Made by a program: the position numbers and the translations under genes. From Stromatinia cepivora (taxonomy: Eukaryota; Ascomycota; Leotiomycetes; Helotiales; Sclerotiniaceae): a DNA stretch of 64,000 nucleotides. The notes under the pieces are model-generated. The model did no database searches. It was not told where the DNA came from and saw only the letters and a list, made by a program, of their open reading frames with translations. Numbering within the stretch: the stretch's first letter is position 1; the number at the start of each line of letters is the position of its first letter. Shown here piece by piece: positions 36,950-50,529 of this stretch. The DNA is taken from positions 1,240,001 through 1,304,000 of the forward strand of contig RCTD01000005.1 of the NCBI GenBank assembly GCA_014898415.1. The letters run 5' to 3'.

Positions 36950-39900
36950 GAATCGGATATTTTCAATTAAATTATAATAATATAATGAATAACTTTGATT
37001 TGTTTACAAGATTGAATCTCCTATAAAATACTCCTCAAAAATTAAAGAATAATATTGTTGTTTTAATTATCGATTCTTTGAAATCTATTAAAGAATTCTT
37101 TATTAATGATAACAAAAATTTTATTAAAAAAGAAGAAAAAACAAAGAAAACTAAAAAAGAAAAAGAAGTAAATTAATAATAACAAAATCCATCAAAAATT
37201 TTATTTATTATTTATATTAAGAATTATATATATATATATTTTATTATATTATATATTAGAAATACTACTATTTCTATTTTCAATGGGATCGATATATCTG
37301 ATTTCCTTATAATTTGGGATTCTTTATAAATTGATTATAATATATTTGATAAAGAAATACAAATTCGATTTTCTTGGTATTGTAATTATATTATTATTAT
37401 TCAAATCAAATTTATATCAGAATATAATTCTATTAAATATAATTGAAAAAGAGAATTGAAATCAATATTACTTTGATATTTTTGTGATTATAATATTTAG
37501 TAAATGATAGATATTCAAAACTTTCTTGATCAATTTGTTGATAATTAATATAACAAAAATGAAAAAGATTATAATACAAATTTAATAATAATGAAAAATT
37601 ATATTACCAAATTTATATTTTCGGTTATTTAATTTATTAACAATTATATAATCATTGAATTCGAAGTTGAAAGAATATTCCTATATAGCCTGTATATCCA
37701 AATAGGAAAAAAGATTGTTAAATAATTTAAAATTGATCTTGATGATTCTGTTTCTATGAATTTCAAAAGAATAATGGATGAAATCTATAAATAATGTTTT
37801 TCTGAAGATTTTATTATTTGAATTTATAAAAGATCTAAATCTCATTAAATTATTGTTTTTTAGATTATATATAAATATATAAAAATCTTATTTATCTTTA
37901 ATATTAATATAAAGCTTTATTCTTAAAAATAAAAAATAAAGAATATTATAGATGAAATTATTGATTTTTTAGATAAATTTAATATAAATCATTTAAAGGC
38001 GAAAATCAAAGATAAAAAGAATTCGAAGTTATCCTTTTCGTTATTACAATATCAAATTATTCATTGAGGAAACAATATAAAATACAATAATTATTTTATT
38101 CAAAATAAACAGAAAGGGATTCTTTTTGATATAAATAAAATTTATAAAAAGGATTATCTTTGTTATTATTGTTTTGAAAGATTTTTTTATAATAATAATT
38201 ATATTATAAAACAAAATTGTCCTAAAAAGATTGATGATATTAATATTGGATTATATTATTATAATAAATACAGAATCTTTATATTTGATCCCAAAAGATA
38301 TCTTAATCTTTCTTTAATCTTTAAACAAAAGGATTTTTCAAAGAATTATCAAATTGAAATATATATAAAAATTTATAGATTTGATTAATAAAAGAAATAA
38401 TTAGAAAACCCCAATATTAAGGATAATTCATCAAATTTCGAAATCGTTAATATCGAAATCGTAAAGAGTATATTTATAAATAATGTTAATTATTGAGAAG
38501 GGGAAATTATTAATATTAATATAATTACCCAATCTAAAAAAGTTTTAAGATTATAAAACCGATTATTTAAAAAGTCTAAATCAATAGAATAGAATAGAAT
38601 TAATAAATCTCAAAAATCGTTAAGTATTTTTTGAAAAGTATTATTCAAAATAATAGATCAAATTGAAAAAAAAGGTTAAAAAAAGAATTCTTTAATAAAA
38701 ATAAAACTATAAATATTAATAAAAACAAAAAAGACGAAACAAAAGAATCTCAGAAAAGAAAAGGCTTTTCTGAATCCGATGAAAATGATATAATATGAAA
38801 GAATAGAATATTCAATTTTTGTATTAGATTTTTAAGAATAAAAAAACAAGTATTAATTACTATTTATACTATAAAATCCTTAATAGAAATCTTAAAATAG
38901 ATTTGCAAAATCGAAATTCCAATAACAATTGGAATTGTTTTCATATATATATCAAATCTTTTTAAACAAATTTTTAAGAAAGTATTAATTGCAGATATCG
39001 AAGAATAAAAAGAGCTTTTCAGAAATTCAGAAATTCTTATCAAAAAAGTTGCAACAATTTTAATAATTATTAATTATTTAAATATCTTCTTGAATTATTA
39101 ATCAAAAGAAATATATAATATATTTATTATTATTATGATCTTTGTAAATAAGAATATCAAAATTAACGATATTATCGATTCAAAATCGATAATCAATATA
39201 ATAAACCTGGAAATCGTTAAAGAATTGGGATTTATAATATACAAATATAAAATAATAATGATCACTTTTGATAAAAATACCATTACCTTATATAGAATGA
39301 TTAAAGATATAAAAGTCAATTTTGAAGGAGTTAAAAATATCATTGATATCTTTATCTTAAATAATACTAAAGATTTATTATTATTAAAGATATTATATCT
39401 GTTTATAAAAAAGATCGATTTTGAATATAAAAAAGATGAATAAGTTATATAGATTATTAATGATAATGATATTAATAGGACCAATTATTGGATGATTGAA
39501 TCAAAATATAAAATAGATATTATAAAAATTGGTTTTGAAAAATCAGGAAAAGAATAAATGATACAAATCCTAGAGATTATATTGATGATTTTCCAAAAGT
39601 TTTAGATATCATTAAGAATAAAGGAAAATTTGAAGAATTCGTTAAAAACTATTTCTTAGAATTCCTAATTGGTATTTCAAATTTTAAAATAATTTTAAAT
39701 TCTATAAAGCTTAATATTGATACTATTCGAATTGATCTTAATTTTAATATCGAAAATATATTTAACAATATTGAAAATTCGGAATTAAAAGGATTTCAGG
39801 AATATTTTATTGTTAATAATATTCATTTCGATTTGGAAAAATTTAAAGCAAAAAATAATATTTAAAAGAAACTAACTAATATCAAATCTAAAATTTTTAT

Positions 39901-42900
39901 TCTAATTAATAGTATATATAAGAAAAAGAAAAACAAAATAAAACTTTCGAACAAAATAGAATATATTGATAAAGAGATTCTAAAAAGTGATTTTAATTGG
40001 TTGAAATTGGAATATATAAAATATCCTAAATATTAATTATTAGATCCCTTTTCAAAATATTTAATACTATATTTCAATATCAGATTTAAAGGTTTCTAAT
40101 TGATATAAGAATATTTAGTATTATTAAATATCGGAAATATACTTTAGAAATATAAAAAGGAATTTCTCTTTGTATTATTGCAGAATCGAAAAGTAGTATT
40201 AACTTTTGATTGGATTGAAATTAGTAATATCAAACCTTCAATTATTCTATTATAGATTATCAAAATAATATTATATAAGGTTTAACAAATTTCTGGTTTT
40301 GTATTCCCTAAAGTCCTTTTATCAATAATTATCAAAATGATAAAAGATTATATTAAGTAAAGTATATTAAAGGAAAAAGAAAGATCGTATCGAAACCTTT
40401 AATATTTAATTAAGAAAAACGAGATTGGCAAATACTGTATTATTGTTGTAATGATAAAAGCAAATGTTATAATCTTGTGAGATACAAATATACTTTTAAA
40501 TTTAAAAGAATTTGTTGAATAAATGATTGGATATTTATTAATATTTTTGATTGATTTCTTCTTTGGATATAATCAAATATCTTTAAATAAAAAAAGTAGA
40601 GATATTATTATTATTATGATTTCTTTTAGTTTAATAAAGTTTATTATTTTATTACAAAGGATTATTAATTCGATTATTCAATTTGCAAGAATTGTATCAA
40701 GAATATTATAGGATATTATATTTGATATTGTTATACTTTACTTGAACAATATTGGAATTAAGGATCCCAAAATTCGATATAATAAAACTGAAGTTGAATT
40801 TAGATTAAAGAAATTCATTATCGAATATTTGAAAAACCTAGATATTATAATAGAATATATTGAATATACAAAATATATTGTCGATATCAAATTCAAATAG
40901 TGTTATAATGGAATCCGAATCATAAATTATTATATTAATTCGAAAGGAAGAAGTCTTGATATTGTCAAAATCATTAAGATATTTGAATGATTATTTTACT
41001 CGAATGATTATAAAATTAGAATGTTCTTTGGGGTATATATTTTTTATCGATTTTGGGTAGAGAATTTCATTATTATTATAGAATCTTTTTATATATTATT
41101 AAAGAAAGATATAGAATTCATTTGGATTGTTAAATATAATATTACAATGATTTTGTTGAAAGATAACTTAATTTCGGCTTTAATTTTTCTTTCATTGATT
41201 TATTCATTTAGAATTAGAATTATTGTGTTCGTTATCGATACTAGCTTGGTAAAATGGGGAACTATTCTGAATCAAATATATAATAATAAGTTTTATATTA
41301 TTATTAAATATAAAAATAGTATATAAAATTATATTAAACAGAATTATAATATTATTAAAAGAGAATATAAAGGAATACTCAAAGTTTTATAAAAATATAA
41401 AAGAGATTTTTATAGTATTTATTTCCTTTTAAAAATTAATGTAAATATATTTATAATTCAGCTAAATAAAGCAATTATAGATCTATTTAATGCTTTGATT
41501 ACAAAATGGATTGTTTGAATTAAACTCTTCGATTTTGATATTAAATATATTTCTAAAAACAAAAACATTATTATAGATATTCTATTACAACGATCGCAAA
41601 TTATTTCGAATAATATTAACGAGGAATATAAAGAAAATATTAATGATTCGATTATTATACATCTGAATTTGTTATAAATAAATCTAATAATGAATATAAA
41701 TGATTTCAAAATTTTAAAATTATTTCAAATTTTGGAAAACAGAAATAAAAGGATACAAATAATTATTCAATATATTATTATATTATAAAAACCTAAAAAT
41801 ATATTAATAAAGGATTAACAAGTTTTCAAAAAAGAAACTTTCAATTTTTATATAAAAGATTATTATCTATTTAGAATCCAAAAAAACAGATTACCTTTTA
41901 TTTATATAATAGCAAACAACGATCTAATCGAAAAAGCAAAAATTATAATTCGAATATATAAAGAATTGAATTATAAGAATTTAAAATTATTGTATATTAA
42001 AATATATAATTATTATTGATGAAATAGGATATACAAAGATATAAAAAACTGAATAATTTTTTATTCTATTTGCTAATTTAGATTATTCAAACAAATAAAT
42101 AAATCAATGATTGTTATTTGGGTTTCAAATATTTGATATAAAGTTGGTATAAATATTACGAAAATATTTGACAATTATAGATTCAAATGTTTTATTATTC
42201 TATAAGAAGATTTGAATGATTAAATGAAAATTAAAGCTTTATAGAATATTATCTCGGAAATAATTGTTAAATTCTTTTATGAAAGAATCTATTGTTATAA
42301 TTTCTTTGAAGAAATTATTGTGGATAAAGAATTTAAGAATAAAGGCATTGTATTTGTTCATTATAAAAAATATAGAATCGATAAAATCAAGATATCAATT
42401 TATCATTTATAAATCAATGGAATAATGGAAAAAGGTTATTATTCTATTACAGAAGTATTTTCCTATTTATTATAAAAAGAGTATAGATAATCTGAATGAT
42501 TAGAAATAGTATTATTCGTTAATTGTATTTCAATTTATAAATCAATAAACAAAACATTATTTGAATTGATTTATAAATAGAAAATTATATTATCTTTTGA
42601 AACTATATATACGATTTGAAGGATTCTTAATTAAGAAAATATACAAACCCAGAAAGATTTATTGATTATTAGAATACAATAATTAAAAATATTAAATAAA
42701 GATATTGAAAAAGTAATCCTTTGTAAATAATACTATAAAAAAGATAATAAACTTCGATATAATTTTGATTACAAAATATTAGATAAGAATATTCGAATTG
42801 GAAATATAATTCTATATTACAATCCCTGATCAAAAATCGATATATTTTATAATACAAAACTTGTTTTCAAATAATACAGATTTTATAAAATAACAAAAAA

Positions 42901-43200
42901 ATTAAAGGATTTTTCTATATATACTTTTGAAAAAATAAATAATATTTTGTTTAATAGAATCTATACAAATATCTATCTCAAAAAATATATTTTATATTTA
43001 GATCTTTTTATAAATAACAATTCTAAAGATTTATATAAATAAATAAACTAAAAGAATCAAATATCTAAATATTCATAATTTTCCAAATAAAAAATAACAA
43101 ACGATTAAGAATTATTTTTTGTTCAATTATAAAATAATATAAAATTAAAAGGAAAAGAATAAATACAATAAACCAAAAAGGAATTGTTATTATAAATTTC
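36950..43200 (+). pseudogene. Gypsy A gag-pol remains
   Basis: Decayed plus-strand gag-pol. Gag at about 36.96-38.9 kb with a Cys motif (CYYCFERF..KQNC) near 38165-38220. Aspartic protease at 39135-39443 (DIIDSKSIINIINLEIVKELG; active-site DSG changed to DSK). RT at about 40.4-40.9 kb, with the catalytic YLDD box now YLNN near 40740. RNase H of the RT type at 41021-41326 (FIWIVKYN, then VIDTSLVKWG). RNase H end and integrase at about 41.4-43.0 kb. Each piece aligns with a minus-strand counterpart in Gypsy B. Inactive. Confidence 0.75.
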
Positions 43201-43432
43201 TGATTATTAATTAAAAAGCTCGATAAAGAAAACTTTATAATCTTTAGAAAAAAAAATGTTTGAATTCTCTTTGAAAAAACTTATTATATTATCAATCTTA
43301 TTTTTAAACAACTTATAAATAATTTCTAAATAATACTTAAATAGTTCAATATTTTCTTTTTAAATCTATTCTTTTTAATAATTTGATTTGAAGTTATTAA
43401 TTCTTTATTTATATTTATTTTATTATTTATAT

Positions 43433-43723
43433 TGTGAAAGAGGTAGGTCGAGATATGTGCGTCCCGATAGCATACTGCAAAGAGAAATGGGAATTGGAAT
43501 TGATCAGATTATATTATAAAGGCTTCAAATAGTAAAATTAGTAGATTTAAATAATGGTTTAGATTGTGCACAAATGGGGTACAAAAAGACTAATGGAAAA
43601 CGATTGATTTCCTTCAAAAAAAAGAAAGCAAAACTCTTTCTTATATTTAACTACAAAGAGTTATATAACCATATAACTATGAACTAATTATGTGTTAAAC
43701 CTTGATATCCCAATTCTCTTATA
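43433..43723 (-). repeat. 3' LTR of Gypsy B
   Basis: 291 bp. All differences from 60083-60373 that I compared are transitions. Preceded in element sense by a purine tract (43724-43740, AAAAGGGAAGGG on the minus strand), as expected of the polypurine primer. Confidence 0.88.
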
Positions 43724-43740
43724 CCCTTCCCTTTTCTAGA
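43724..43740 (-). promoter_or_regulatory. Polypurine tract of Gypsy B
   Basis: Minus strand AGAAAAGGGAAGGG directly abuts the 3' LTR, the position where plus-strand DNA synthesis is primed in LTR elements. Gypsy A has a corresponding GGGGAGGAAAAGGA at about 63777-63790. Confidence 0.7.
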
Positions 43741-43849
43741 ATATATATTCTATTTGGCTTTAGGATAGTTACAAAAGGTAAAAATCAAAGAGATCAAAAA
43801 ATAATTAAACTAGAAAAAGCCAATTAGAGTATCAGCAAATTAGGGTGGT

Positions 43850-46800
43850 GAGCAATTTTTAAGATTATCTTAAAAAAACAGTATACTTTAGGTTCTTATT
43901 GATCCAAATCTATTTCTATTGTTTTTTTATCAAATTCGATAGAAGTTTCAAATTTCTAAAAAGTATTCTTATTGTCCTTTCCATCTCCGGTTTTTTTTGA
44001 ACATTTAGCCAAATGTTTTGCAATGGACTTTGTATTTATAATTAGACTTTTTGATAATTCCTGAATATGATTTGAATAACGAATAGAAACTTTTGGTATT
44101 ATAAACTCTTGCTCAATACTAAAAGGATGATCCTTTCTTTTACTACTAAATCTCATAGAAAGCTTCTTTACTGGAAGACAATTTATCTGTTCTCCATTTG
44201 ACTTACAATCCACATTAAGGATTGAAGCGGTACCTTGTATTCCAAAAAATCCAACTAAAGATGGACTGGATAATATTGTAGATTAATTCTGAATCGGTTC
44301 TCGTCCCACAATTTCTTTTCCTTTTCTAATGAGTTTTTTTGGTATAGATTGAGGTTTTTCAGTAAAGGATTTTTTACTAATTAAATTCACGATCTTTCAA
44401 TTGTTAGCGTTTTCTTTATCAAGAAATTCATCATTTTCGAAATCCTTATCGTGAAGAACTTTTTGCTTTTATAAAAATATATTATAATCTGCAAATAATA
44501 ATCGATCTTTCTATTGCTTTTCCTTGTTTTAGAATATTTCAAATTGGATGGCCAGATCCGTTATTGCAAAATTATGCTATCATTTATACTAAAGTTCGAA
44601 TTCATTATCATTGGCTTCAAGCAATCTGTTTGTTATTTTTTTTACAATATTAGAATCCTAAGATAAGTATCCTAAAAAAATTATAAAAAGATGATCTTGT
44701 AGGACAAAATTGATATTAAAAGAAAAGAATCGGGGGATATAAAGGCCTTTTCCATTAAATTCGTTTAATTTAAAGGGGATAATTTGATTTTGAAGAGATC
44801 TCCAAAAATTTTCGTAAGAGCTACCGTCCTCCATATTCTTTTCGTTCGAAACTACAACTAAATAGAAGATCGATATCAAAATCGATCTATAGGATCCAGG
44901 AGAACCGGTATATCTCAAAATAACACCTAATCGAATTACAATTGTTCGGAATTCAGGCCTAGCTAGGGTTCTCCAACGAAATTGATTCTCTCATTCGGCC
45001 TTCTAGAAAGCTTTCCTCTTTATTATTCAATCAAGATTATATTATAATTGATAAATGAAAGAGTACTTCTTTAGGAGTTCCCGAATTAAATTATCATTAC
45101 TATTTAACTTATAAAGAGCAAGGATTTGATGCTCTTTATAAAAACTCTTAATCGATTTCTTTGGTTTAGAAAAATCGATTACAATAGTCATTCTTTTTGA
45201 AGCTTTTTTTTGTTTACCCTTAGAAATTAAATGGAAAAGATCAAAGAAGGAATAATAAAGGTTAAATTTCTTATTACAATCAGGAAAATGTAATATAGAT
45301 AAAGATACCGATACAAAACAGAACTCTTTATCCTTCCGAATATGGATAACGATATGTCATAAAGCAGGATCATATCTTAAAAGAAGTTGAATAATCGAAA
45401 AGTAGTAATTTGGGAGTAGGCCTCCTTTAAAAACTCTGTGGAAATGTTATTTGTAGGTAGTGAGAATATCTTCATAAATATTTCGTAAATTGAACCCATT
45501 TCTTTGTTCGAAGATATACTGAAACAAAGGGATATATAGGGTAAATTGGTTTTCAAAGGATTCTTTATTTGATGATTTTAATAAAAGAAGATTATCTTTG
45601 AAAGTTTCATTAGAGTTAAGGGAATAAAAGCTCCCCATTAAACTGAATCGATTAAGGCCGAGGATTTGTTTTCATTATTCCAGAGTTAAAGATTGATACA
45701 GATGGAACCAAAGATAGAATGCCTTTATCAACCTTATTTCGTCAATGCACTTTCGATTTCTGGCAATAATAGCCAATTTGTTTTATAGTTCCTTAGCCGA
45801 AATATATTTCGACTTTAGGTCGAGAAGCTTTATCAGAATATATAAATAATATATATATAAAGTATCCATAATGATTTGCTTTTTCAGTAATACAACAACT
45901 TTCTATTCTATTTGATCAGTAATGTATTTATTATCTATTAAAAAATACCATTCCTTTTCAAGCTAATAATCTAAATCGTAAAAATAGCTTTTCAGCTCCC
46001 ATAAAGAATTTAAAATCATTTTAAAATTATCGGAGGTTGAATTGTCATCGTCTAAAACAAGTTCAGTATTGTAATCAATTACATAACGATAAGATACAAA
46101 TCTATCCAGAATAGATAAATAAGAAAAGGCTTTTTTCGAAAAATCAAAATGATAATCTTTCTTTTTTTATTTATCGATATTCGTGGTTATAGATTTCGAA
46201 ATTGGTATAATCGCTTAGGAATGAAGAAGTTGGCGTGTGTGAGGGGTATCTGATGTGGTAATTACTTTCAATCGTTCCTCAACATTAAGTTTCTTTTCAT
46301 CATCATTATTATTGAAGGGTATCGGAGCAATTTCTGTAGCAATCATTACATGGATAGGTTTATCCCCTTGTTGAACTTCGAAAGAGTTTTCGTTTTTACG
46401 ATATTCTTTCAGAAATCTGAAATTATTAAAAGTAAATCTATAAATTCTGAGGATAAGATTTTATGTAAAATTATAAGGGAAAGGTGTCCAATCTTTCTTG
46501 TTCTTTGTATCGGCTTTCATAATGAATTTATATATAATACGGAAATCTGTAGGGCTGTACTTTTTGATTCCCTTACCTTTTTTTCATATAAGGTGTTCAA
46601 TCATATATTCGTTCAGAAACTTTATAAGGATTTGAGGGTTAAGGCGAGAGGTATAATAAGCTATATCCGTTTTTATTGAAGTACCATTTAAACTTACATC
46701 TTCCGATCAAAAATAGGCAAAAACTTTTCCTTAAACGGTTATCCAAATTCTTTCGAGATTTTTAAAACCTTCTCTAATTTTATTACAGCACTATTCGACA

Positions 46801-47120
46801 AATTGAATTATATTATTGTTCTTAACAAAATAATCGGTCTTGGAGAGATTAGCTGTTTCATAAAGCTTTTGATCTTTGATCCGATCTTTTATTTCATTTG
46901 CAAAATCTTCAACGAAATCAATAATACTTATAGAGTAATTGAGCTATTATTCAAAAACATTGTATTTTTCTTTAACTTCAAGAGTTTCAATGAATACGAA
47001 TACTTCGATTTCGCTATTAAAGAAATGATTCTTGTATTGAATAAGAAAAGGGATATTATTATCAATAGAACGGGAGGCTATAATCTAACTAGATCTTTTT
47101 CCAGATATTATATCAAAACT
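43850..47120 (-). pseudogene. ORF3 of Gypsy B: about 1,070-codon unknown sense ORF after integrase
   Basis: Unrecognised protein between integrase and 3' LTR, in the same orientation as gag-pol. Open pieces at 45638-45447, 44918-44658 and 44213-43956, and the stretch around the Met at 46346 (MIATEIAPIPFNNND), are all in one frame, separated only by single stops, usually TAA/TAG/TGA. The same frame is recognisable in Gypsy A (60.4-63.6 kb). Where the copies differ, Gypsy A has CAA or TGG at Gypsy B stop positions (for example TGG at 62155-62157 versus TGA at 45357-45359). The protein has a hydrophilic N-terminal helical part (EIEVFVFIETLEVKEKYNVF), a Leu/Tyr-rich middle and a Lys/Ser-rich C-terminal third. 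No chromodomain, zinc motif, signal peptide or envelope-like membrane anchor is evident. Confidence 0.6.
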
Positions 47121-47129
47121 TAAATAAAA

Positions 47130-49988
47130 GCTTGTATGAATGGTAAAATGAGTATATACAAAGAGTTGGTAACTTCAAATCAAGTTATTAAAGAGAATAG
47201 ATTTAAAGAGAAAATATTGAACTATTCAAATACTATTCAGGAATTGTTTGTAAGTTGTTCAAAAGCAAAATCGATAATATAATAAGTTTTTTCAAAAAGG
47301 ATTCAAACATTTTTCCTTTTTTAAAAATTATAAGACTTTCCTTATCGAATTTCTTAATTAATAATCAAAAACTTATGGCAATAACTTCTTTTCGATTTGT
47401 TATATTTGTTTTTTTCTTTTTGATTCTATATTGTCTTATAATTGGGCAAAGAATAATCTTTAATTGTTTATTATCTTTTATTTGGAAAATTATGGATACT
47501 TAGAAACTCAGTTTTTTTGATCTATTCATTTATATAAATTCTTAAAATTATTATTTATAAAAAGATCTGAGTGTAAGATATATTTTTTGAAACGGATACT
47601 TATATAAATTTCATTAAATAGAATACTATTTATTTCTTCAAAAATATATATAAAAAAATCCTCCAACTTCTTTGTCACTTTATAAGATCTATATTATTTG
47701 AAAGCAAGTTTTGTATTACAAGATATATCGATTTTTGATCAGGGGTTATAATATAGAATTATATCTTCAATTCGAATATTCTTATTTAATGTTTTGTAAT
47801 CGAAATTATATCAAAGTTTATCATCTTCCTTATAATACTGTTTACAAAAAATTGCTTCCTTAATATCTTCATCTAATATTTTTAATTGTTATACTCTAAT
47901 AATCAATAAATCTTCCCGGGTTCGTATACTTTCCCAATCAAGGATCCTTTAAATCATATATATAATTTCAAAAGGCAATACAGCTTTCCGTCTATAGATC
48001 AATTCAAACGGTATTTTGTTTGTCGATTTGTGAATTGAGATGCGATTAATGAATAATACTGTTTCCAATCATTCAGACCATCTACACCCTCTTTGTAATA
48101 GGCGGGAAAATATTTCCGTAATAGAATGATGATTTTTTTCTATTATTCTATTAACTTATGGGTGATAGGTTGATATCTTGATTTTATCGATTCCATACTT
48201 TTCGCAATAAGTAAGTATAGCGTTTTTGTTCTCAGGCCCTTCATCCATAATGATTTCTTTAAAGAAACTATAATGATAGATTACTTTATAAAGGAATTTG
48301 GTAATTATTTCCGAGGTAGCATTTCGCAAAACTTTAATTTCTATTCAATCATTTAGATCTTCTTATAGAACAATAAGACATTTGAATTTATAATCATTAA
48401 ACATTTTTGTAATATCTATATCAACTTTATATTAAATATCTAAAGCCCAAGTAGTAATCATTGGTTTATTTGTTTGTTTGAACAATTTGAATTAGCAAAT
48501 GGAATAAAAAGTCATCCAATTTTTTATATCCTTGTATATCCCATTCCATTAATAACAATTACGCATTTTAGTATACAATAACTCTAAACCTTTGTAATCC
48601 AATTCTTCATATATTTGAACCATAATTTTTGCCTTTTCGATTAGATCGTTGTTTGTTATTATATAGATAGAAGATAATCCATCTTTCCGGATTCTGAATA
48701 AACAATGATCCCTTATACAAAAATTGAAAACTTCCTTTTTGAAAACTTACTAATCTTTTATTGATATATTTTTAGATTTTCGTAATATAGTAATATACTA
48801 AACGATTATTTGTATTTTTTCATTTCTGTTTTCCAAAATTTGAGACGATCTTAAAATTTTGGAGTCATTTATATTCATTATTAGATCTATCCGCAATGAA
48901 TTCAGGTTTACAATAATCGAATCATCAATGTCTTTTTCATATTCCTCATTAATATCGTTTGAGACAATTCGCAATTGTCGTAATAGAGTATCTGCAATAA
49001 TGTTTTTGTTTCCAGGAATATACCTAACATCAAAGTCGAAGAATCTAATCCAAGTAATCCATTTTGTGATTAAAATATTAGATAAATCTGTAATTGTTTT
49101 ATTTAATTGAATTATAAATATATTTGTATCAGTTTCTAGAAGGAAATGAATATTATAAAGGTTCCTTTTGCATTTTTGCAAAGCTTTGAATACTCCTTTA
49201 CATTCTCTCTTAATGGCATCATAATTCCGTTCAGTATGATTCTATATATCATTTTTATATTTAACAATAATGCAAGGTTTATCATTATATATTTAATCTA
49301 GAATAATTCTTTATTCTATCAAACTAGTATTGATAATGAGTACGATGATTCTGATTCCAAATGAATAAATCAATAGAAGAAGGATTGGGACTGAAATTAA
49401 TTTGTCTTTCAGCAAAATTATTATAGTATTATGATTAACGATCCAAATGAATTCTATATCTTTCTTTAATAATATATAAAGAGACTCTATAATAATGGCG
49501 AAATTCTTTACCCAAAGTTGATAGAAGATATATACTCCAAAGAACATTCTAATTTCATAATCGTTCGAATAAAATGGTTATTCAAGTATCTTGATGATTT
49601 TGATAATATCAGGATTTCTTCCTTCAGAATTGATATAATAATCTACGATTCGGATTTTATTATAATATTATTTAGATTTGATATCAATAATGTATTTTGT
49701 ATATTCAATATATTCCATTGTAGCATCCAGGTTTTTCAAATGTTCGATAACGAATTTCCTTAATCCAGATTCAACTTCAGTTTTATTATATCGAGTTCTA
49801 GGATTTTTAATTTCAATATCATTCAAGTAAAGTATGATAATATTAGGTATAATATTCTATAGTATTTTTGATATAATCCTTACAAATTGAGTGATTGAAT
49901 TAGTAGCCCTTTGTAGTAGAGTAATGAATTTCATCAGATCAAGAGGGGTTATGATAATAATGATGTTTTTATTCTTTTTATTTAAAGG
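47130..49988 (-). pseudogene. Gypsy B pol, downstream half (RT end, RNase H, integrase)
   Basis: Minus strand, left of the Copia I insertion. The RT end with YLND in place of YLDD lies at about 49.78-49.83 kb. RNase H at 49547-49311 (FIWIVNHNTIIILLKDKL). The RNase H/integrase junction at 49181-48798 is well preserved (HFLLETDTNIFIIQLN, ITWIRFFDFDVRYIPGNKN, IADTLLRQLR). Integrase continues to about 47.5 kb. This RYIPGNKN..ADTLLR segment is diagnostic of the Gypsy RNase H end. Broken by in-frame stops. Confidence 0.78.
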
Positions 49989-50517
49989 TATAAGAATTTC
50001 TAATAAGTTTATTAAATCACTTAATAATATTAACCGAACCGATGGTTATATGATCACGTGATATATTAATAATATAATTTAATATTATTAAATTTTATTA
50101 TTATATGAAATTTCGATCATATATCATACTAGAATGATTTATAATGGAATAGAATATGATGGAAGCGTATAGAACTTTCTTATTTCTAAGGTTAAATATT
50201 ATTGGTTACTATTTCATTTCATTATATAAAATGATTCTATAAGATTCGATTTAAATCGATCTTATTTATAATCATAGAATATTATAGAATTTCATAGAAT
50301 CTTATCAAATACTATAAATAAGAAGATTTTCTTCAAAGAATTCTTCTGAAAAACAAGCAAAATAAATTCAATATTCAATATACTTATATTTTGACTTCAA
50401 CCATTATATATTCGATCACTCTTTTAAGCTATATAACTAAGTCTTCCACTATAATAATAGTGAATAGTATTATTACTATATTAGTCATTATTATTAACCT
50501 ATCAACCTCCTCCAAGA
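49989..50517 (+). repeat. 5' LTR of Copia I
   Basis: 529 bp, TATAAGAATTTC..CTCCTCCAAGA. Ends do not show the usual TG..CA; the placement rests on the AAAGG duplication and the equal length of both copies. Contains a CACGTG palindrome near 50054, changed to CACATG in the other LTR. Confidence 0.9.
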
Positions 50518-50529
50518 GGTTATGAGCCC
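50518..50529 (+). promoter_or_regulatory. Primer-binding site: initiator tRNA-Met anticodon half
   Basis: GGTTATGAGCCC immediately follows the 5' LTR. It is the reverse complement of the GGGCUCAUAACC anticodon stem-loop of eukaryotic initiator tRNA-Met, the internal (half-tRNA) priming known for Drosophila copia and yeast Ty5, rather than the 3' CCA end. The tRNA match is from my knowledge of yeast iMet. Confidence 0.8.

Noticed and set aside
43850..47120. Envelope gene of an errantivirus-like element
   Set aside because: No signal peptide, furin-like site or C-terminal membrane anchor could be seen, so the env label is unsupported.
46350..47123. Plus-strand ORFs of 109 and 106 codons opposite ORF3
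   Set aside because: The sense strand reads as a longer single frame shared with the other copy; the opposite frame lacks TAA/TAG mainly because of AT and strand bias.
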